Notes: a model not told the origin generated them from the sequence alone. A DNA stretch of 64,000 nucleotides from an uncultured Lachnospiraceae bacterium (GCA_944384125.1 CALWSF010000013.1:1-64000), one strand, 5' to 3'; shown: positions 50,979 to 59,417, counted from the stretch's first letter. Made by a program: numbers and translations.

Positions 50979-52742
50979 CTACTGAAACCAGAATTCCTTA
51001 AAATCATGCTTAAATGTACGATATCCCTGCATGGTACAGTCATAGTCAAACTGTCTAATAAGCGCTCCCTCCGCATCATACTCGCCGAATACATTTGCCA
51101 CACCGCTGTTAACCACCCAGTTTCCGTCATTGCCGCTTAAGGCTGCATTTGATACAATGCTGGAATACGGTACAGGAAAACTCTTTTCCAGAGAAAAAGT
51201 TCCGGAATTCTCGTCCACTTTGTATATGTAAACCTGACTTCTGTCCTCCTCAGAGCCATAAAGGCTGCGGCAGACAGAATCATCCAGCACCGGTTCATAA
51301 TCCCGGCTGCTGTTGGCCCAGTAATTATTGTTAAAGAGCGAAAGATAATACACACCCTGTTCATTACCCGCTCCCGCATATTCCACACTGTGCTGGCCAT
51401 ACTGGAAAACAAAATCCCCCTCCGGTGCAAGGCACCGATCCTCATAGGCAGTTCCTTCCCAGAAAGCCGGATCGCCCAGAAGCCATGCGACTTCCGGTTC
51501 ACTGTGTACCTTCTCCGTCTTAATGACAGCAGATGTTTCCCGGGAGGAGATAATAAGGCTGTCCGATTCTTCCAGATATTGAAGTGTGTTGATATGAAGC
51601 CAGTCCCATTTGCCCGCCTGCCAGAAAAACTCACTGGTCAGGGGAACAGGATATGTTTCCGAACGGCAGTAATCACTCATAAGAACAGAATAATCAATCA
51701 GCTCCGACACAGCTCCTGTGTTCAGATCCACTTCAATAACCACATCCTCGATCGTTTCACTTCCATCTTTATTGACAAGAGCCAGGACTGTCCCCTCCGG
51801 TCCGAAACAGATGTCGTGATGAAGTTCATACTCTCCCAGAGGGTACACCCTCTCTGCCATCCCAAGAGGAGAAATTTTCGCCAGCTTTCGGGATGAAACG
51901 CATGTTATCATGTCCCCGTCAGAAAACAGAATCCGATCCAGTCCGAATCCCTCAAGGACCATTTCATAACGCATGATTCCTTCATTGTCAAAGAAAAAAC
52001 CATACCCCAGATAACCGTTTGTCCGCATCAGGACATACAGCCCATCTGAAAGCTCGGATACACTCTGCCCATCTGTATATGAGAGCCTGGTCGGATAGCC
52101 CGAATGCGTTTTGGGCATTTCAATCATAAAGCTGACTTTCTGACGCACATTCCCCCATTTTCCGCGCATTGTCATGGTAACATGGTTCGTATAGCCCGGA
52201 ACCAGACCAATCATCTGAAACTCATGTTTTTTTGTGTATGATTCTCCGCCTGCCTCACGAGCTGTCCGGGTAAAATCCGAAATGGACGGATCTTCCACAT
52301 GAATTGTGTAAGAGACCTGCGTCGCCATGTCCGTCTCAAAATAAAAATATAACCCATTTGCAGCTGTGCCGAAAGGATTCAGAAAAGTCAGCGGAGTCTG
52401 TGCTTTCCACTGTCCCGCTCTGGAATTTTTCATTGATTCCAGGGAAGCAAAAAGCCGCTCCTGAACGCCTTCATCATAATATGTGAAGCCCTCTTCCTCA
52501 ACTTCAAACGGAACCAGCTGCAGCACCGTCAGATCTGATTCAAGTGCCGCATGGCAGACTTCCACCTCATTTGTCTCATCTTTTCCCAAAAGCTCTCCCG
52601 CATCCACTCTCCATGCTGACCGCACTTTTCCTTCCATTCCCACAAAGGCCCTGGAAAGAAAGAAAATAATCGCAGCAGCTACCAGCAGTATACAGACAGC
52701 AATCACAGCAGGCAACATAATTTTTTTCCAGTTTTTTTTCAT
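50979..52742 (-). CDS. Membrane-anchored aryl-sulfate sulfotransferase
   Basis: A 587-residue protein with one N-terminal membrane segment (about 8-30, IMLPAVIAVCILLVAAAIIFF) and an extracytoplasmic aryl-sulfotransferase (ASST) domain. LHHDICFGPEGTVLAL, WDWLHINTLQYLEESDSLII and AWLLGDPAFW follow the family pattern, with a His in DWLHIN as likely catalytic residue. ASST moves sulfate from one phenol to another without PAPS; gut anaerobes use it on phenolic compounds. The N-terminal beta-rich domain (about 120-230) is also typical. GGGGG precedes ATG 52742; the upstream 43-codon extension is discarded. Confidence 0.85.
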   Translation of the reverse strand: MKKNWKKIMLPAVIAVCILLVAAAIIFFLSRAFVGMEGKVRSAWRVDAGELLGKDETNEVEVCHAALESDLTVLQLVPFEVEEEGFTYYDEGVQERLFASLESMKNSRAGQWKAQTPLTFLNPFGTAANGLYFYFETDMATQVSYTIHVEDPSISDFTRTAREAGGESYTKKHEFQMIGLVPGYTNHVTMTMRGKWGNVRQKVSFMIEMPKTHSGYPTRLSYTDGQSVSELSDGLYVLMRTNGYLGYGFFFDNEGIMRYEMVLEGFGLDRILFSDGDMITCVSSRKLAKISPLGMAERVYPLGEYELHHDICFGPEGTVLALVNKDGSETIEDVVIEVDLNTGAVSELIDYSVLMSDYCRSETYPVPLTSEFFWQAGKWDWLHINTLQYLEESDSLIISSRETSAVIKTEKVHSEPEVAWLLGDPAFWEGTAYEDRCLAPEGDFVFQYGQHSVEYAGAGNEQGVYYLSLFNNNYWANSSRDYEPVLDDSVCRSLYGSEEDRSQVYIYKVDENSGTFSLEKSFPVPYSSIVSNAALSGNDGNWVVNSGVANVFGEYDAEGALIRQFDYDCTMQGYRTFKHDFKEFWFQ

Positions 52743-52803
52743 AATGAATTCCCCCTTGGATATCCCTGTTTTGTCTTTGTTCTCAGGGCTTATATCCGCT
52801 TTT

Positions 52804-52832
52804 ATTCTAGAGCAGAATCCATACTTTGTCAC
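52804..52832 (-). promoter_or_regulatory. Aryl-sulfotransferase promoter
   Basis: Minus strand: GTGACA (52832-52827), 17 bases, TAGAAT (52809-52804); leader about 55 bases. Confidence 0.55.
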
Positions 52833-53010
52833 GCACTGCTGTGTAAAGATTTTGTATATTTTAACGAACATTTTACGGGGTCCAACGAAAAAAATATTGC
52901 TTTTTATTTACTTTCTGTCCCGTCCGCTTTTTCAAGAGCCTCCAGCCGTTTATTCTGCCTGAACAGAAAATACAAAGGCAATTACCGAAATCACAAAAGC
53001 GCAGGTTCCG

Positions 53011-53250
53011 CTATTTTTTTCCCATTTTTTTACCCACCAGCCAGATGATCAGAATCAGCAGAATAATCACACCGGCTGCGATAGCTGCAGCTGCAAATCC
53101 TCCCTCCATATGCCCGGATACAAAAATTGATGTCGGACCATCCGCACCTCCTATCACGCCGACTGTGTGATCCGCAATTCCATCTTTGATTCCCACTGCA
53201 ATCAGAAGTACACCGAGCACGCCTGCCAGACATCCTATAATTTTTCCCAT
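53011..53250 (-). CDS. 79-aa two-helix protein with Na+-decarboxylase-like GGADGPTSI motif
   Basis: A small membrane protein: helix 1 (IIGCLAGVLGVLLIAVGI), a short loop with TVGVIGGADGPTSIFVSGH, helix 2 (AAAAIAAGVIILLILIIWLV) and a basic end. The GGADGPTSI segment strongly resembles the conserved motif of the beta subunits (OadB/GcdB/MmdB) of sodium-pumping decarboxylases, where its Asp lies in a re-entrant ion-binding region. Those proteins are about 400 residues; none of their other parts is here, and no decarboxylase genes are nearby. It may be a minimal relic, a small pump accessory or a de novo use of the motif. GGAGAAGG precedes the ATG. Confidence 0.7.
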   Translation of the reverse strand: MGKIIGCLAGVLGVLLIAVGIKDGIADHTVGVIGGADGPTSIFVSGHMEGGFAAAAIAAGVIILLILIIWLVGKKMGKK

Positions 53251-53337
53251 ACCCCTTCTCCTTTCCTGTTATCCTTTTCCAGATGTGTATTTACTGTGTA
53301 ATGCAATTCAATCATTTTTCCTCTATTTGCTTTTTTC

Positions 53338-53346
53338 ATTATACCA
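53338..53346 (-). promoter_or_regulatory. Extended -10 promoter of the 79-aa gene
   Basis: TGGTATAAT on the minus strand (53346-53338) is an extended -10 without a good -35. The leader is about 80 bases. The rest of 53251-53531 shows nothing I can name. Confidence 0.45.
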
Positions 53347-53531
53347 GCCCGCCCATATCCGTTTCTTACTTTCTGATTAAACTTTTTCTAAAACTTTAAC
53401 CGCAAAATATAAACTCTGTATTCTGGGTTTTTACAATACTAAAAGCTGCTTTTTCAAATATTTAAAAATAATGGCACCCGTTAACCACCAGATATTCCCC
53501 TTCTCCAATATACACAAATAATCATCCCCTT

Positions 53532-53981
53532 TTATTTCTGTGCACAAATATGAATGATCCGGTCAATTCCTTCACTTTTTGCCGGTTTCTGAAGGAGAAT
53601 CTTCATGCATATTATCCCGGGGCCGGGTACATGGCGCATGCGGGATAAATTATTTTTCAGTGTGATACGCAGAGGTTTATCAATGAAAATCACAATAATC
53701 TCTGTTCCTTCCGGCGCCAGATTAATCAGGCGTTTCCTTGCATTTCTCGTAATATTGCTGCAGTCTACCACCACATCATCATCCCGACTCAAACTCTGAA
53801 TAATCCGCTCTTCCAGAATCCTGTGTACCCGGCGGTACCCCCTTACTATCTGTTTTTCATTACCATACAGCTCATACCTGACAGCATCAGAGCCAATATA
53901 AACTGCATTTTTCAGTTCATTCAAAGCATATGTTGTCTTTCCGCTTCCCGGAACTCCTACCATAATATATAATTTAGCCAT
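53532..53981 (-). CDS. P-loop kinase (AAA_33/polynucleotide-kinase-like)
   Basis: A 149-residue ATPase/kinase: Walker A GVPGSGKTTYAL near residue 8, YIGSDAVRYELYGNE, then VVVDCSNITRNARKRLINLA, a pattern shared with the kinase half of T4 polynucleotide kinase and with zeta-like kinases. The substrate, RNA end or small molecule, is unknown. It is short for the family, consisting of the core only, with an Arg-rich C-terminal lid (RITLKNNLSRMRH). It appears monocistronic. Confidence 0.82.
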   Translation of the reverse strand: MAKLYIMVGVPGSGKTTYALNELKNAVYIGSDAVRYELYGNEKQIVRGYRRVHRILEERIIQSLSRDDDVVVDCSNITRNARKRLINLAPEGTEIIVIFIDKPLRITLKNNLSRMRHVPGPGIICMKILLQKPAKSEGIDRIIHICAQK

Positions 53982-54211
53982 GATGTCCCTCTCAATGTCA
54001 TATTAATGCATGCTTTTTTATGTATGTGCCCATTATACCACCCAGCATCATACTTTCCAATGTAAACTGATTCTGATAAATTTTCAAAAATTCAAATAAA
54101 AATACATTTATTTAATTATTAATCAATACAGTAAAGAAAAGGTAAAAAAAATCTGTTACAATATATTCAAACACATTAATGATAAAGTAACGAAAAAGGA
54201 GAGTTGTTTTT

Positions 54212-55090
54212 ATGAAAAAGAAAAGACTTCTGCATCTGCGCAGCGCGGCCATTTTATCTCTGGCACTGACACTCGGCGGATGCACCCAGGCCGAAAACAC
54301 ATCAGAAACCGCTGCTGAACCATCTGTTCAGGAGACAACCGTATCTTCACAGGAAGAATCCCAGACTCCGGAAGCACCGACACAGCAAACTGAAGATGAA
54401 ACGTCTGCAGCCAAACAGGAATCGCTGCATCCGGCAATAGAAGAAAATGTTTCCCAGGTCTACGCAGATGACGGTTCCACCCTGCTGTGTGAGGGAAGCT
54501 CCCCGATAATCACACTGGAAGATGATGGATATGACAATCTCAAAAAATCCCTGGAAAAATACAGCAGTGAACGCGCAGACAGTCTCGCGAACGAGGCCGC
54601 CGAACTGAAAGACATGGCACAGGAACAGCTTTCCATGTTTGCCGACAGCTTTTATCCCTACAGCATAAGCTATACAGCCGAAATCTGCCGGGCTGACCCG
54701 CAGTTTTTCTCTTTTACAGAACAGCTGGAAAGCTTTACGGGAGGCGCCCACGGCAATGCGGCAATCATCTGCCACAATTACGACAGCCAGACAGGCGCAG
54801 AGCTTCAGCTGACAGACGCCGTATCAGACCTTGATGCTCTGTATGCATACCTTGTCGATTTCCTTCAGAACGGAGGCTGTGAGGGCCTGTTTGACGGGTG
54901 GGAGGAAACCGTCCGGCAAAGTGTCTATGAAGAAACTGTGGACGGTTACACCCACAAGCTCCAGTGGGTTCTGACATCCGAAGGAATGGATGTGTATTTT
55001 TCTCCTTATGAAATCGGCCCGTGGGCTATGGGAACTATAACTGTCTCCATTCCATATGACCAACCGGAAATCGGCATTATAAATTCCTGA
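54212..55090 (+). CDS. Lipoprotein with DUF3298/RsiV-like domain
   Basis: A 292-residue lipoprotein. The signal peptide ends in the lipobox LGGC (near residue 24), followed by an acidic Ser/Thr/Glu/Gln linker to about residue 75. The mature domain (from about 90) resembles the DUF4163-DUF3298 pair: YSISYTAEICRADPQFFSFT, then ESFTGGAHGNAAIICHNYDS and GAELQLTDAV. These domains occur in RsiV-type anti-sigma factors and lipoproteins that bind lysozyme or saccharides. No sigma factor lies beside it, so it is probably a stand-alone surface lipoprotein. AAAAGGAG precedes the ATG. Confidence 0.8.
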   Translation: MKKKRLLHLRSAAILSLALTLGGCTQAENTSETAAEPSVQETTVSSQEESQTPEAPTQQTEDETSAAKQESLHPAIEENVSQVYADDGSTLLCEGSSPIITLEDDGYDNLKKSLEKYSSERADSLANEAAELKDMAQEQLSMFADSFYPYSISYTAEICRADPQFFSFTEQLESFTGGAHGNAAIICHNYDSQTGAELQLTDAVSDLDALYAYLVDFLQNGGCEGLFDGWEETVRQSVYEETVDGYTHKLQWVLTSEGMDVYFSPYEIGPWAMGTITVSIPYDQPEIGIINS

Positions 55091-55099
55091 TACAGCAGA

Positions 55100-55146
55100 C
55101 TGCAGGCAGGTATTTACAACATTTACACTGTACTTCCCGCCTGCAG
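55100..55146. terminator. Hairpin between the lipoprotein and GNAT genes
   Basis: CTGCAGGC (55100-55107) and GCCTGCAG (55139-55146), with GG/CC inside, lie between two convergent genes. Neither side has a proper T run. Confidence 0.4.
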
Positions 55147-55181
55147 CCCTGCACAAATACTTTTCTCCTCTGCCTCCGGCT

Positions 55182-55760
55182 TTATTCCTTCCTTCTTTTC
55201 ACATAAATCAGATGAGGCATATCCTTTCCATTATAATTTTTTATAAATGAACCGGCTTCTGTCATTCCGAGACGCTCCGCTACCTTGCGGGATGCGGAAT
55301 TTTCGGGGCGTATTTCGGCAATTACCTCATTTTTCCGCAAGACATTAAATGCGTAATTGAACATTGCTCCCGCGCCTTCTGACGCATATCCTTTATGCCA
55401 GAACTTTTTCAGGAGCATATATCCGATCCCCGTATAATGGCATCCGTCAATGCATTCATTAAGAAGGCCTATCTGCCCCACTGTCTCCCCCGTTTTTCTG
55501 TCCTTTGCCAGAAAATAATCATATCCGTACTTTTCATATCCGGCGATCCGCCTGTCAATCCAGTCCTGCACCTCCTCATCAGTGAAAGCATGCTCCCAGG
55601 CATACATTACATCCGGATCCTTAAGCATTTTGCAGAGCTCTGAAAAATCTCCTCTGACTATCCGTCTGAAAACAAGTCTTTCACTTTCCGCCACTGCTGC
55701 AGTTTCTCCCCATTCAAGCACCTGTTCCGCATTTTTACCTGACGTATATTTGACCATCAC
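55182..55760 (-). CDS. GNAT-family acetyltransferase (RimJ/RimL-like)
   Basis: A 192-residue N-acetyltransferase: SERLVFRRIVRGDFSELCKML at the start, DRKTGETVGQIGLLNECIDG, GIGYMLLKKFWHKGYASEGA (acetyl-CoA-binding motif) and ENSASRKVAERLGMTEAGSF. This is the pattern of enzymes that acetylate protein N-termini or small amines; the substrate cannot be told. AGGGATATG precedes the start. It is a single gene convergent with the lipoprotein gene. Confidence 0.9.
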   Translation of the reverse strand: MMVKYTSGKNAEQVLEWGETAAVAESERLVFRRIVRGDFSELCKMLKDPDVMYAWEHAFTDEEVQDWIDRRIAGYEKYGYDYFLAKDRKTGETVGQIGLLNECIDGCHYTGIGYMLLKKFWHKGYASEGAGAMFNYAFNVLRKNEVIAEIRPENSASRKVAERLGMTEAGSFIKNYNGKDMPHLIYVKRRKE

Positions 55761-55870
55761 ATATCCCTCCGATTTCCTGAAACAGCAAAAATGATTATAC
55801 CAGACGCCCCCGGCACCTTCAATTAAAGTTTTTCTTACGCCGCTTTCATGCCTTCTGCAGTGTTATGGGA

Positions 55871-55900
55871 TTGACAACCCGGAACGAATCCCTTTATAAT
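55871..55900 (+). promoter_or_regulatory. Promoter of the cobalt transport operon
   Basis: TTGACA (55871-55876), 18 bases, TATAAT (55895-55900): both boxes are consensus. Transcription would start about ten bases before the riboswitch. Confidence 0.85.
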
Positions 55901-55907
55901 GATAACT

Positions 55908-56092
55908 GCAATTTTATATGGTGCGGTGCCCGCGATTCATTCCGCGGGAGAATAGAGAAACGGGGTGGAATTCCCCTACGGTCACGCCGCTGTGAAAGCC
56001 GAGTTTTTCTTCATTATGCCACTGGGTCCCAACCGGCCGGGGAAGGCGAAGAAAAATGATGACGCTTGAGTCAGAAGAACTGCCCGCCATAG
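55908..56092 (+). promoter_or_regulatory. Cobalamin riboswitch
   Basis: The aptamer has the conserved blocks in order: TATATGGTGCGGTGCC, GGGGTGGAATTCCCC, CACGCCGCTGTGA, ATGCCACTGG, CCGGGAAGGCG and the B12 box GAGTCAGAAGAACTGCCCGCC (56068-56088). It binds adenosylcobalamin or a related corrinoid. An intrinsic terminator follows at 56157-56201, so ligand binding most likely stops transcription before cbiM. Cobalt import is therefore shut down when B12 is plentiful. Confidence 0.93.
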
Positions 56093-56156
56093 GAAATTCG
56101 TGCAGACAGTGCGAAGGACACTTTCTGTACGGGACGGCAACATGCCCTGCCGTCAG

Positions 56157-56201
56157 CGCGCTTTTTCCAGGAGAAATCATGATGGAAAAAGGGCGTTTTT
56201 T
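56157..56201 (+). terminator. Riboswitch-controlled terminator
   Basis: CGCgCTTTTTCC (56157-56168) pairs with GGAAAAAGgGCG (56184-56195), one mismatch, followed by six T. A preceding hairpin (GACGGCA/TGCCGTC, 56134-56154) and CAGA-AGTG stem (56104-56128) may form the alternative fold. Confidence 0.85.
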
Positions 56202-56270
56202 GCGTGTATGGACAGCTTTTGCGCCGGCACGCTGCGTGTGAAACGGGCACACAGAATGAAAGGAGTTATT

Positions 56271-57023
56271 ATGACAAAAAAACAAAAGTTACTGATCGCT
56301 GCAGCTTTCGGATTTTCCGCCACCTTTGGCATTGTCCCGACTGCCTATGCAATGCACATCATGGAGGGAGCTCTGCAGGCATCCTGGTGCGTAGCCTGGG
56401 GACTTCTGGCCCTTCCCTTTCTCATCGCGGGCTTTTTCTCAATCAGAAAAACTGTTGAGAAAAACCGCAGATCTCTTACTCTGCTCGCCATGTCAGGTGC
56501 CTTCATATTTGTTATCTCATCACTTAAAATTCCATCTGTCAGCGGAAGCTGTTCCCACATGACGGGCACCGGTCTCGGAGCCATTTTATTTGGTGCTCTT
56601 CCCGTATCGGTTCTGGGAATTATTGTACTTTTATTTCAGGCACTTCTTCTGGCCCACGGAGGCCTGACGACACTGGGAGCCAACACCTTTTCCATGGCAA
56701 TTGCCGGCCCCTTTGTATCATGGGGGCTGTTTGCACTTTTTAAGAAACTTCATTTAAACCGGCGGGCAGCTGTATTTTTTGCCGCCTTTTTGGGAGATCT
56801 TTTTACCTACTGTGTAACCGCTTTTCAGCTGGCGCTCGCCCATAATTCCGCAACCACACTGGGAACGGCACTCAGGGAGAATCTTATCATTTTTGCCGGA
56901 ACACAGATACCACTGGCTGTTATAGAGGGAATTCTCACTGTGATCATTATAATCGGCCTGGAAACTTACGCGCAGCCGGAACTTCGCACTGTCGGCTATC
57001 TGAAGGGAGGAAATGCAAAATGA
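56271..57023 (+). CDS. cbiM: Cobalt ECF transporter substrate-capture protein CbiM
   Basis: A 250-residue membrane protein. An N-terminal signal-like helix ends at YAMHIMEGALQASWC; the exposed Met-His-Ile pattern binds Co2+ in CbiM/NikM. Further helices include SSLKIPSVSGSCSHMTGTGL and LLLAHGGLTTLGANTFSMA, the family signatures. The open frame extends upstream into the leader, but AAAGGAG lies six bases before ATG 56271. It heads cbiMNQO, controlled by the B12 riboswitch, and overlaps cbiN by four bases. Confidence 0.96.
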   Translation: MTKKQKLLIAAAFGFSATFGIVPTAYAMHIMEGALQASWCVAWGLLALPFLIAGFFSIRKTVEKNRRSLTLLAMSGAFIFVISSLKIPSVSGSCSHMTGTGLGAILFGALPVSVLGIIVLLFQALLLAHGGLTTLGANTFSMAIAGPFVSWGLFALFKKLHLNRRAAVFFAAFLGDLFTYCVTAFQLALAHNSATTLGTALRENLIIFAGTQIPLAVIEGILTVIIIIGLETYAQPELRTVGYLKGGNAK

Positions 57024-57337
57024 AATCCAGTCGTTTTCTTGTAACAGTTCTTCTGATTCTGGCGCTTTTCATCGCCTTCATGCCTCTCTTTACTCTGAGA
57101 GACGCCGAGTTCGGCGGCTCAGATGATCGCGGCAATACACTTATCGAAACTACAGACCCCGGCTATGAGCCATGGGCTTCCCCCGTCCTGGAAGTCATTC
57201 TGGGAGGCGAACTGCCGGGAGAGGTGGAAAGTCTGCTGTTCTGTGTTCAAACAGGAATCGGAGTGGGCATTTTTGCCTTTTTCATGGGGCGTTTCGTGGA
57301 ACGGAAAAAATGGATGAAAGAAGAGCAGACAGAGTAA
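57020..57337 (+). CDS. cbiN: Cobalt transport protein CbiN
   Basis: A 105-residue accessory subunit with two membrane helices (FLVTVLLILALFIAFMPLF and VQTGIGVGIFAFFMGRFV) around an external loop containing AEFGGSDDRG and YEPWASPVLE, the CbiN pattern. It aids insertion of cobalt into CbiM. The start overlaps the cbiM stop (ATGA). Confidence 0.94.
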   Translation: MKSSRFLVTVLLILALFIAFMPLFTLRDAEFGGSDDRGNTLIETTDPGYEPWASPVLEVILGGELPGEVESLLFCVQTGIGVGIFAFFMGRFVERKKWMKEEQTE

Positions 57338-57371
57338 CGCAAAAAGATTAAAAAGATGCGGAGGTATTACA

Positions 57372-58130
57372 GTGCTGATTGATAATCTAAGCTATCAGTC
57401 CCGGCTCCGGTACACAAACACCGGGGAAAAATTTCTTCTTGCGGCCGCCGCTCTGATTTTCTGCGTAGCAGGCCGCTCGGTCCGTCTGGGCCTTTTTGTA
57501 TTTTTTTCCATGAGCCTCTTTACCGTGGCAGCCGGGCGAATCCCCCTGCGCTTCTATCTGCGCCTTCTTAAAGTTCCCCTGCTGTTTCTGGCGGCAAATG
57601 CAGCCATTCTGGGAACTGTCATCGGAAACTTCCCCCTGGAACTGTTTGCCTTTCCCGTCGGCAAATTTTATCTGACAGCCAGCCGTGAAACTGCGCTTTA
57701 TGGTTTCCGTATCTTTATTACCGCACTGGGGGCTGTATCCTGCCTGTATTTTTTATCCCTGAATACTCCTGTAACAGATCTGATAACATTTTTCAGGCGG
57801 CTTCACTGTCCGGCACTTATTGCAGAACTGATGCTTCTCATCTATCGCTTCATTTTTGTTCTGTCAGACTGTGCAGGATCTGTCTCAGTCTCACAGCAGT
57901 CCCGGCTGGGGAACATAAACTTCAGGACGTCTCTGCATTCCTTCGGTGCACTGGCGTCCTGCCTGTTTATTCGATCCATCCGCCGGGCGGAAGCACTTTT
58001 TGACGCCATGGAATCCCGCTGCTATGACGGAGAAATCCGGGTTCTTTCGGAACACCGCCCGGCCCGGCTTTCTGAAACAGCTGCAATCGCCGCCTATATA
58101 GCTTTTCTGGTTTTTCTTGTGCAAAGCTGA
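57372..58130 (+). CDS. cbiQ: Cobalt ECF transporter transmembrane component CbiQ
   Basis: A 252-residue ECF T-component with about five helices. The two coupling motifs that contact the ATPase are present near the C-terminus: SRLGNINFR and IRRAEALFDAMESRCYDGEI (the A-R-G-like pattern, here A-M-E-S-R). GTG start with GGAGG eight bases ahead. It lies 34 bp after cbiN and 42 bp before cbiO. Confidence 0.93.
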   Translation: MLIDNLSYQSRLRYTNTGEKFLLAAAALIFCVAGRSVRLGLFVFFSMSLFTVAAGRIPLRFYLRLLKVPLLFLAANAAILGTVIGNFPLELFAFPVGKFYLTASRETALYGFRIFITALGAVSCLYFLSLNTPVTDLITFFRRLHCPALIAELMLLIYRFIFVLSDCAGSVSVSQQSRLGNINFRTSLHSFGALASCLFIRSIRRAEALFDAMESRCYDGEIRVLSEHRPARLSETAAIAAYIAFLVFLVQS

Positions 58131-58172
58131 CTCTATCCATATTGCTCCCATGGAGAGCAGAAAGGACAGAAA

Positions 58173-59003
58173 ATGGATGATATTATCTTAAAAGCTGACA
58201 ATCTGTATTTTACCTATGATGGGAACCGGACACCGTCTCTTTCCGGACTGTCTCTTGCTGTCCGGCGAGGAAGCAGGGTTGCCCTTATGGGCCCCAACGG
58301 TTCCGGAAAATCCACATTTTTTCTCTGCTGCAACGGGATCCACCGCCCGGATTCCGGAACCATACTGTTTGACGGTCAGCCGGTAAGCTACACAAAAAAA
58401 GGGCTTTTAAATCTGCGGCGAAATGTGGGGATTGTATTTCAGGACCCTGACAGCCAGCTTTTTTCTGCCAGCGTCTTTCAGGAGATTTCCTTTGGTGTCA
58501 TGAACCTTGGCGCATCAGAAAAAGAAGCGCGCCTTGCTGTTGAAAAAGTTATGGAAGAAATGGATATCACAGCCTGCAAAGACAAACCAGTTCACGCTCT
58601 GTCCGGAGGGCAGAAAAAGCTGGTATCCATCGCCGATATCCTGGTAATGAACCCCCGGCTCGTAATCCTGGATGAACCGACAGCAGCGCTGGACCCCGGA
58701 CACGAAGCCCTGGTAACTGCCGCCATCGATCGGATGAGCCAGAAAGGAATTACTGTTATGACCGCGACCCATGACGTGGATTATGCTTTTCAATGGGCCG
58801 ATCAGGTTGTAATTCTTAAGGACGGAAAACTGCTGAGGGAGGGAACTCCGGAAGACGTATTTTCAGATGTGGAAATTCTTCGTATGGCAAACCTGCGCCA
58901 GCCGGCGCCTCTTACTCTCTTTCGCCGGCTCTGTCAGAAAGGCATACTGGACCCTTCTCTTCCCGTTCCGAAAAGCCTTGATGAGCTGGAACAGTATCTG
59001 TAA
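58173..59003 (+). CDS. cbiO: Cobalt ECF transporter ATPase CbiO
   Basis: A 276-residue ABC ATPase: Walker A GPNGSGKSTF near 40, Q loop FQDPDSQLFS, signature LSGGQKK near 143, Walker B LVILDEPTAALDP and the switch His in ATHDVDYAFQ. It completes the CbiMNQO transporter. AGAAAGGACAG precedes the ATG. No terminator is obvious before the next promoter 18 bp on. Confidence 0.96.
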   Translation: MDDIILKADNLYFTYDGNRTPSLSGLSLAVRRGSRVALMGPNGSGKSTFFLCCNGIHRPDSGTILFDGQPVSYTKKGLLNLRRNVGIVFQDPDSQLFSASVFQEISFGVMNLGASEKEARLAVEKVMEEMDITACKDKPVHALSGGQKKLVSIADILVMNPRLVILDEPTAALDPGHEALVTAAIDRMSQKGITVMTATHDVDYAFQWADQVVILKDGKLLREGTPEDVFSDVEILRMANLRQPAPLTLFRRLCQKGILDPSLPVPKSLDELEQYL

Positions 59004-59005
59004 AT

Positions 59006-59075
59006 AAATGTAAAAAACTTTTGACATTTCTCCCACAGACTGGTATACTGAAAATGTAAAAAGAATTTGACATTT
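59006..59075 (+). promoter_or_regulatory. Promoter flanked by twin 24-bp operators
   Basis: TTGACA (59021-59026), 17 bases, TATACT (59044-59049) is a near-consensus promoter. Two 24-bp near-palindromes, AAATGT-N12-ACATTT at 59006-59029 and 59052-59075, agree at 21 of 24 positions. One covers the -35 box, the other the start site. They are very likely sites for the XRE regulator encoded in this operon. Confidence 0.75.
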
Positions 59076-59100
59076 TATATCAGCAGAAAGGAGCATGTTT

Positions 59101-59415
59101 ATGAGTTCTGCAAATCCATCTACTGCCACGACAATCTTATTGCTGGCATTTGTGCTTTTTCTCCTTGTTCTGACACTTCTGGACGTTGCCATGATCGTAT
59201 CACTTCTGCGGACCGGGGATGAAAGAAGACAGCTTATCGTCTGGAAAGCCAGTTCCTTTACCCTTCTTATTGTCGTCCTTACACTGATATTTGACATTGT
59301 GGAGTCAGTCATCCGCTCAGAAGCAATGGAAATCAATCCCTTCATCAAACTCAGCGTCACGGCGATGACCTACTTCCTGACGATTCTTTACTTCAAAAAA
59401 AGGTATGGCGACTGA
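59101..59415 (+). CDS. Three-helix membrane protein partnered with an XRE regulator
   Basis: A 104-residue protein with three hydrophobic segments: TILLLAFVLFLLVLTLLDVAM, ASSFTLLIVVLTLIFDIV and AMTYFLTILYF. No enzymatic motif is seen. Such small membrane proteins are often encoded just before YozG-like regulators in Firmicutes; the function is unknown, perhaps sensing or tethering. AAAGGAG is seven bases before ATG 59101 and only one before ATG 59095, so I choose 59101. Two bases separate it from the regulator. Confidence 0.75.
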   Translation: MSSANPSTATTILLLAFVLFLLVLTLLDVAMIVSLLRTGDERRQLIVWKASSFTLLIVVLTLIFDIVESVIRSEAMEINPFIKLSVTAMTYFLTILYFKKRYGD

Positions 59416-59417
59416 AT

